This document shows positions 59,780 to 64,000 of a stretch of DNA of 64,000 nucleotides, piece after piece (the stretch's first letter is position 1; every line of letters begins with the position of its first letter). The translations under genes and the position numbers were made by a program. The stretch lies in NCBI RefSeq assembly GCF_900112685.1, contig NZ_FOMS01000013.1, positions 62,031 to 126,030 of the forward strand, written 5' to 3'. The notes below the pieces were generated by a model that worked only from the letters and a program-made list of their open reading frames with translations, was not told the DNA's origin and ran no database searches. The stretch is from Roseivivax sediminis (lineage in GTDB: Bacteria; Pseudomonadota; Alphaproteobacteria; Rhodobacterales; Rhodobacteraceae).

Positions 59780-60757
59780 TCACTCCGACAGGACGCCCGC
59801 TTCCTTCAGGGCGTCCATCTCGTCGAAGAGGCCTTGGGCAGTCTCTTCGGCCCACTGGGTCACCTCGTCGGTGCCCAGCCAGTTCGGGGTCACGCCGATC
59901 TCGGCCACCCAGTTCTGGAACTCATCGCTCTCGTAGGCCGCCTGGTAGGCGCTCTCGAGCGCCGTGATCGCCTCGTCCGGCGTGTCCGCCGGTGCGGCGA
60001 AGACGATGAACGACCCGTTCTGCAGGTCGACGCCGGCTTCGGGCGCGGTCGGCACGTCGTAGGTCGGGTTCTTGGCGGTGGAGAACTCCACGAGGCCCCG
60101 CACGGTGCCGTCGTCGATCAGGTTGGCGAAATCGCCGAGCGAGGTCAGCGCCACGTCCACCTCGTCCGACAGAATCGCTTCCTTCTGGGGCGCGGCGCCG
60201 CCGGGATAGGAGACGATCTTGAACTCGGTGTCGGTGAGGTTCTGAAGCTGCAGCAGCGTCAGGTGAACCCGCCCGCCGAGGTTCTGCACCGCCACGCGCA
60301 CCTGGCCGGGATCGTCCTGCGCGGCGTCGAGAAGGTCCTGCAGGTTCTCGTAATCGCTGTCCGCGTCGACGATGATCGCGTCGGGCTCGCTTGTGATCCG
60401 CGCGATCAGCTTGAGCTTGTCCATGCTGTAGGTCGGCAGCATGTCCTGGTAGGGCACGGTGACGATGCTGTCATAGGTCAGCGCGGCGATGGTGTAGCCG
60501 TCGGCACGGGCGCTCATCACCTGGCCGACGCCGGTGGCGCTGACGCCGCCCTCGATGTTCTCCACGTACATGGAGGCATCCTCGAACTCGTTCTCGGCGA
60601 TGTTGGTGATCTTGCGCACGATACCGTCGGTGCCGCCGCCGGCGCCCCACGGCACGACCACGCGGATGTCGCGCTCGGGATACTCGGCGAGTGCCGCGGC
60701 GGGCACCAGCGCGGTGGCCGTAAGCGCGGCCGCGGCGAACAGTTTGCGTCCTTGCAT
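59780..60757 (-). CDS. tctC: tripartite tricarboxylate transporter binding protein
   Basis: A 325-residue Bug/TctC periplasmic receptor. Signal peptide MQGRKLFAAAALTATALVPAAALA precedes EYPERDIRVVVPWGAGGGTDGIVR, the carboxylate-binding start of the family. ISYPGG-like and GVTP-type blocks (VSYPGGAAPQKEA, IGVTPNWLG) follow. The neighbouring degradation genes suggest a sugar acid rather than citrate. GGAGGAGAC is the ribosome-binding site. Confidence 0.92.
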   Translation of the reverse strand: MQGRKLFAAAALTATALVPAAALAEYPERDIRVVVPWGAGGGTDGIVRKITNIAENEFEDASMYVENIEGGVSATGVGQVMSARADGYTIAALTYDSIVTVPYQDMLPTYSMDKLKLIARITSEPDAIIVDADSDYENLQDLLDAAQDDPGQVRVAVQNLGGRVHLTLLQLQNLTDTEFKIVSYPGGAAPQKEAILSDEVDVALTSLGDFANLIDDGTVRGLVEFSTAKNPTYDVPTAPEAGVDLQNGSFIVFAAPADTPDEAITALESAYQAAYESDEFQNWVAEIGVTPNWLGTDEVTQWAEETAQGLFDEMDALKEAGVLSE

Positions 60758-60871
60758 GTCGTCTCCTCCTCTGATCGCGGCGGTCCCAAATGCGCCGCTT
60801 CGGGCCGTCCGGCCCGGGTTCTGGCCGTGCATCCGGACGCGCCGGCTTGCCTTTCGACCAACTGATACATT

Positions 60872-60899
60872 ACTATATGAATTGAGCGCCGGCTGGCAA
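60872..60899 (-). promoter_or_regulatory. sigma-70-like promoter of tctCBA
   Basis: On the minus strand TTGCCA (60894-60899) and TATAGT (60872-60877; 5 of 6) are 16 bases apart. The AT-rich -10 segment ATTACTATATGAATT also resembles the sequence around the GntR palindrome at 63031-63044 (ATTAGTGCATATC), so it may be a related binding site. Confidence 0.5.
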
Positions 60900-60959
60900 G
60901 ACGTTTCGGCCGGGGCCGCGCCCATAGGCGTCAAGCAATTGATTCGGGAAAGAAATCAC

Positions 60960-61277
60960 ATGATCTACGACCACCGCACCTATACCTGCCGGCCGGGAAC
61001 GATCGGCAAGCACATGGCGCTTTACGGCGAACACGGCTGGCCGATTCAGCGCAAACACCTGGGCGATCCGGTCGTCTACGGCGCCGTGGAGACCGGCGAC
61101 GTGAACTCCTACGTCCATATCTGGGTGTTCGACGACGCGGCCGACCGCGCGACCAAGCGCGCGGCCCTCGCGGCGGACCCCGAATGGCAGGAATACCTCA
61201 AGAAGAGCGCCGAGGCCGGCTACCTCGTCAGCCAGGTCAACAAGATCCTCAAGCCGGCGCCCTTCTTCAAGGGCTGA
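60960..61277 (+). CDS. NIPSNAP-family protein
   Basis: A 105-residue protein with the NIPSNAP dimeric barrel pattern: MIYDHRTYTCRPGTIGKHMALY, VHIWVFDDAADRATKRAAL and DPEWQEYLKKS. Bacterial members are often beside transporters and catabolic genes. It is divergent from tctC and convergent with the dehydratase gene. A weak GGGAAAG lies upstream. Role unknown. Confidence 0.85.
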   Translation: MIYDHRTYTCRPGTIGKHMALYGEHGWPIQRKHLGDPVVYGAVETGDVNSYVHIWVFDDAADRATKRAALAADPEWQEYLKKSAEAGYLVSQVNKILKPAPFFKG

Positions 61278-61288
61278 CGCGCCTTGTG

Positions 61289-62185
61289 TCACGCCGGCAG
61301 GTCCATATGCGCGAGGATCGCGTCGAGCTCTGCGATATCCTCGGCGGTCAGCGTACCGCCGGGGGCACGCATCGCCGCGTGGGCGAGCGCCCCGCGGCGG
61401 CGCATCACCTCCTTGCGAAGGGCGATGCCCATGGCACCCTGCGCCTCGTGCTTCAGGAGCGGCAGGTAACGGTTGAAGAGCGCGTGCGCGCCCGCGACAT
61501 CATTGTCGAAGCGCATCAGCCGGTCGACGCCCGACAGCATCTCGGGGTAGGAAAAGCCCGCCATCGGCCCGTCGGCGCCCCGCGCCAGTTCCTGCGGCAG
61601 GTAGAGCCCGTTGTTGCCGGTCAGGATCCGCACCGGCCAGGGCACCGTGGCCCGCAGCGCGGCGACCTTGCGCGCGCTCGGCATGTCCTCTTCCTTGACC
61701 ACGGCGATCTGCGGGAAGGCGCCGATCAGCCGCGCCATCGCCGGCACCGACATCTTCACGCCGCTGGAGGCGGGGAAGTCCTGCAGGACCACCGGCACAT
61801 CGCCGATGCGGGCGAAGACGGCGTCGAAATAGGCCATCAGATCCTCGTCCGTCCGCACGCTGGCGGGCGGAGAGATCATCACCCCCGCCGCACCCTCGGC
61901 CCGGACCTGCGCAGTGACCTCCGCGAGGAGTGCGAGGTTGGGCGAGGACACGCCGGCGATCACGGGCCGCCCGTTCGAGGCGGCGACATAGGCGGCGGCG
62001 ACGCCGACCGTCTCGTCCGGTGTCAGCGTCTGGGCCTCGCCGCTGACCCCGAGGACGAGCAGGCCCTTCGCCCCGTGGCGGTGATAGAACGCGGTCAGCG
62101 TGTCGATGCTGTCGTGATCGACGGTGTCGTCCGGGGCAAAGGGGGTCTGGGCGACGACGTGCAGGCCCTGGGTGTCTTCAAGCAT
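61289..62185 (-). CDS. DapA-family dehydratase, L-2-keto-3-deoxyarabonate dehydratase-like
   Basis: A 298-residue TIM-barrel aldolase/dehydratase. The Schiff-base lysine is in AVVKEEDMP; the substrate loop is GVSGEAQ instead of GTTGE. The usual catalytic YNRP is replaced by LQDFPASSG, which resembles L-2-keto-3-deoxyarabonate dehydratase (VQDAPASG in Azospirillum AraD) more than DapA. That enzyme yields alpha-ketoglutarate semialdehyde, the substrate of the dehydrogenase encoded at 63125. Other members acting on hydroxyproline or glucarate intermediates are possible. Confidence 0.75.
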   Translation of the reverse strand: MLEDTQGLHVVAQTPFAPDDTVDHDSIDTLTAFYHRHGAKGLLVLGVSGEAQTLTPDETVGVAAAYVAASNGRPVIAGVSSPNLALLAEVTAQVRAEGAAGVMISPPASVRTDEDLMAYFDAVFARIGDVPVVLQDFPASSGVKMSVPAMARLIGAFPQIAVVKEEDMPSARKVAALRATVPWPVRILTGNNGLYLPQELARGADGPMAGFSYPEMLSGVDRLMRFDNDVAGAHALFNRYLPLLKHEAQGAMGIALRKEVMRRRGALAHAAMRAPGGTLTAEDIAELDAILAHMDLPA

Positions 62186-62260
62186 GACTCCTCCGTTGCG
62201 CGGCGCCGGGCGCGCGCAGGTGTTAGGGGTTGCGGGGCAGGGCGCGCGTGGCGGCGCCGG

Positions 62261-62974
62261 TCAGGCGAAATAATCCTCGTGCGTGGCGCGGAATTCGCCC
62301 ACCCAGTCGGGCGACTTGAACAGGTGATCGCGCATCGCCGACATGGCGGCCTCCACGTCGCGGGCTTCGATCGCGTCGACGATGGCGTCGTGGCCGCGCA
62401 GGATGGCGCGGATCTTTTCGGGCGAATGGCTCTGCAGCCGGCGCACGCGGTCGAGGTGCCCGGCGCGGGACCGGATCAGGTCGTGCAGCGCTTCCCGTCC
62501 GAGCCCGTCGAACAGCGTGCGGTGGAAATGCTCGTCGAGTTCCTGGAAGAGGCGCAGCTGGCCGTCCTCGTCCCGGACCGAGCGCTGCAGCGCGATCACC
62601 GAGCGCGCGCGCTCCACCGTCTCGGGCGCGCCGCGCTCGGCAAGGTGGCGCACGACCTCGGTCTCGAGCGCGCGGCGCAGGAAATGGCCTTCGTGCACCA
62701 GCGCTTCGTCGATACGCGTCACCAGCGTGCGCGATTGCGGATAGATGCGGACGAGCCCGTCGGTCTCGAGCTTCTGCAGGGCGTCGCGCAGGGGCGTGAC
62801 GCTCACCTCGTAATGCTGCGCGAGTTCCGCACGCAGAAGGTTGGTGCCCGGCGGCAGCTCCAGCGACAGGATCCGCTGGCGCAGGTCGTCGTAGATCCGC
62901 GAGGACGCGGAGGGACGGGTCTGCGGGGCGTCGCGCCGCACCAGCTCCAATGCCGCTTTCACAGATGTGTCCAT
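62261..62974 (-). CDS. GntR/FCD transcriptional regulator
   Basis: A 237-residue FadR-type regulator. The winged helix (about 25-90) includes LLRAELAQHYEVSVTPLRDALQKLE, and the all-helical FCD ligand domain follows with HFHRTLFDGL and the metal-binding histidines. The start at 62974 follows GGGAGGACGAGG. It is divergent from the dehydrogenase gene and 75 bases upstream of the dehydratase, so it probably controls both in response to a sugar-acid intermediate. Confidence 0.9.
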   Translation of the reverse strand: MDTSVKAALELVRRDAPQTRPSASSRIYDDLRQRILSLELPPGTNLLRAELAQHYEVSVTPLRDALQKLETDGLVRIYPQSRTLVTRIDEALVHEGHFLRRALETEVVRHLAERGAPETVERARSVIALQRSVRDEDGQLRLFQELDEHFHRTLFDGLGREALHDLIRSRAGHLDRVRRLQSHSPEKIRAILRGHDAIVDAIEARDVEAAMSAMRDHLFKSPDWVGEFRATHEDYFA

Positions 62975-63014
62975 CCTCGTCCTCCCGGTCGGTGCCGCCG
63001 GCATCATTCCACGG

Positions 63015-63044
63015 TTGACCCCAAGGATAAACTAAAATATTAGT
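63015..63044 (+). promoter_or_regulatory. dehydrogenase promoter with GntR-type palindrome
   Basis: TTGACC (63015-63020) and TATTAG (63038-63043) are 17 bases apart. The palindrome ACTAA-aata-TTAGT (63031-63044) overlaps the -10 box. On the opposite strand it falls downstream of TTGATA, the likely -35 of the regulator gene. The site therefore could control both divergent genes. Confidence 0.6.
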
Positions 63045-63124
63045 GCATATCAAGGGGCGTGTTCGATCGCGCTCACCGGACCCGCATTGCGATCCCTCAT
63101 CAGACAGCAGGAGGACCGACCATT

Positions 63125-64000
63125 ATGGATGGCTCCCATTCCGATTTCACCCCGCACGGCCAGCACCTGATCGCGGGTGCCTGGGTTGCGGGCGAGACGA
63201 CGTTCCGCTCGGAGCCGGCGCACGGCACGGCGCACGTCTACTCGGTGGGCACGCCGGCGCTGGTGGACCGCGCCTGCGAGGCCGCCGAGGAGGCGTTCGC
63301 CAGCTACGGCCAGTCGAGCCGTGAGGACCGCGCGGCGTTCCTCGACGCGATCGCCGAGGAGATGGAGGCGCGGGTCGACGCCATCACCGGGATCGCCATG
63401 TCCGAGACCGGCCTGCCCGAGCCGCGCATCCGCTCGGTGGAGCTGCCGCGCACCGCCAACCAGCTGCGGCTGTTCGCGAAACACATCCGCGACGGCGCCT
63501 ATCTCGACCGGCGTCACGACGCGGCCATGCCGGACCGCCAGCCGATGCCGCGCCCGGACCTCAAGATGGTGCAGCGCCCGATCGGGCCGGTCGCCGTCTT
63601 CGGCGCCTCGAACTTCCCGCTGGCCTTCTCGACCGCGGGCGGGGACACCGCCTCGGCGCTCGCCGCCGGCTGCCCGGTCGTCGTCAAGGGCCACGGCGCC
63701 CATCCCGGCACGTCCGAGATCGTCGCCGAGGCGATCAAGGCCGCGGTGGAGCGCTGCGGCATGCCCGCGGGCGTCTTCTCCCTCGTGCAGGGCGGCAAGC
63801 GCGATGTCGGCCAGGCGCTGGTGCAGCATCCGCTGATCAAGGCGGTGGGCTTCACCGGCTCGCTCGGCGGCGGGCGCGCGCTGTTCGACCTCTGCGCGCA
63901 GCGGCCGGAGCCGATCCCGTTCTACGGCGAGCTCGGCTCGGTCAACCCGATGTTCCTTTTGCCCGAGGCGGTCAAGGCGCGCGGCGCCGAGATCGGCAAG
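63125..64000 (+). CDS. alpha-ketoglutarate-semialdehyde dehydrogenase, N-terminal part
   Basis: The first 292 residues of an aldehyde dehydrogenase cut by the window end. HLIAGAWVAGETTFRSEPAH, the cofactor-loop FGASNFPLAFSTAGGDTASALAAGCPV (in sections), VGFTGSLGGGRAL and the catalytic-glutamate segment FYGELGSVNPMF match the NADP-dependent KGSADH/fatty-aldehyde group (YcbD/AraE type). It oxidises alpha-ketoglutarate semialdehyde to 2-oxoglutarate. The catalytic cysteine is beyond the window. GGAGGA precedes the ATG. Confidence 0.88.
   Translation, partial: MDGSHSDFTPHGQHLIAGAWVAGETTFRSEPAHGTAHVYSVGTPALVDRACEAAEEAFASYGQSSREDRAAFLDAIAEEMEARVDAITGIAMSETGLPEPRIRSVELPRTANQLRLFAKHIRDGAYLDRRHDAAMPDRQPMPRPDLKMVQRPIGPVAVFGASNFPLAFSTAGGDTASALAAGCPVVVKGHGAHPGTSEIVAEAIKAAVERCGMPAGVFSLVQGGKRDVGQALVQHPLIKAVGFTGSLGGGRALFDLCAQRPEPIPFYGELGSVNPMFLLPEAVKARGAEIGK

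Overview
The window is a high-GC, gene-dense chromosomal segment. Its gene content and intergenic motifs point to an alphaproteobacterium of the Rhodobacteraceae (Roseobacter/Rhodobacter group). Support comes from a GTTC-N7-GTTC SOS box before recA, a fused TrpE-TrpG anthranilate synthase, an opg glucan operon, tripartite tricarboxylate transporters, single-domain sugar ABC ATPases, and two copies of a GGAGTATTT...CCAAAGAAGC intergenic motif that I associate from memory with this family. I see no tRNA, rRNA, insertion sequence, prophage or CRISPR array.

Layout. 1-2.2 kb: the first codons of an NfeD-like gene, an SPFH/stomatin gene, and tgt. 2.4-6.7 kb: a ThDP-dependent enzyme overlapping a class III CoA-transferase, then a TTC38-like TPR protein. 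6.7-12.4 kb: opgC-opgG-opgH (osmoregulated periplasmic glucans) and a secreted esterase. 12.4-14.3 kb: a divergent NRAMP-superfamily transporter behind a recognisable promoter with a palindrome just downstream. 14.4-20.1 kb: a leftward oligopeptide ABC operon (oppA-B-C-D-F). 20.5-31.5 kb: a UMP-kinase-like gene, paaX, paaABCDE and paaZ rightward, converging on paaG-paaI-paaK-paaR leftward. Together these cover ring activation, epoxidation, isomerisation and ring cleavage of phenylacetate; paaF, paaH and paaJ are not in the window. 31.6-34.5 kb: a di-haem peroxidase and a secreted FG-GAP/ASPIC protein. 34.5-39.3 kb: a ROK regulator divergent from xylF-xylH-xylG, ending in a strong bidirectional terminator. 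39.3-43.7 kb: a 1452-residue exoprotein joining a 5'-nucleotidase, a beta-propeller-like region and 22 RTX nonapeptides. 44-54.9 kb: mostly housekeeping genes (typA, alaS, recA) with small proteins, a DASS transporter, a sulfotransferase-like protein, a LysR regulator and an ABM protein. 55.3-57.5 kb: trpEG. 57.7-64 kb: tctCBA, a NIPSNAP protein, a DapA-family dehydratase, a GntR/FCD regulator and the start of an alpha-ketoglutarate-semialdehyde dehydrogenase. This last group looks like a sugar-acid uptake and degradation unit ending in 2-oxoglutarate.

The window is mostly recognisable metabolism. The least-explained items are the NRAMP relative lacking the canonical metal-binding motifs, the ThDP enzyme/CoA-transferase pair, the second UMP-kinase-like gene beside the paa cluster, the ROK-ASPIC gene pair, the three-part nucleotidase/RTX fusion, and several palindromes that coincide with predicted promoters. 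I did not find a clearly unprecedented multi-gene system.
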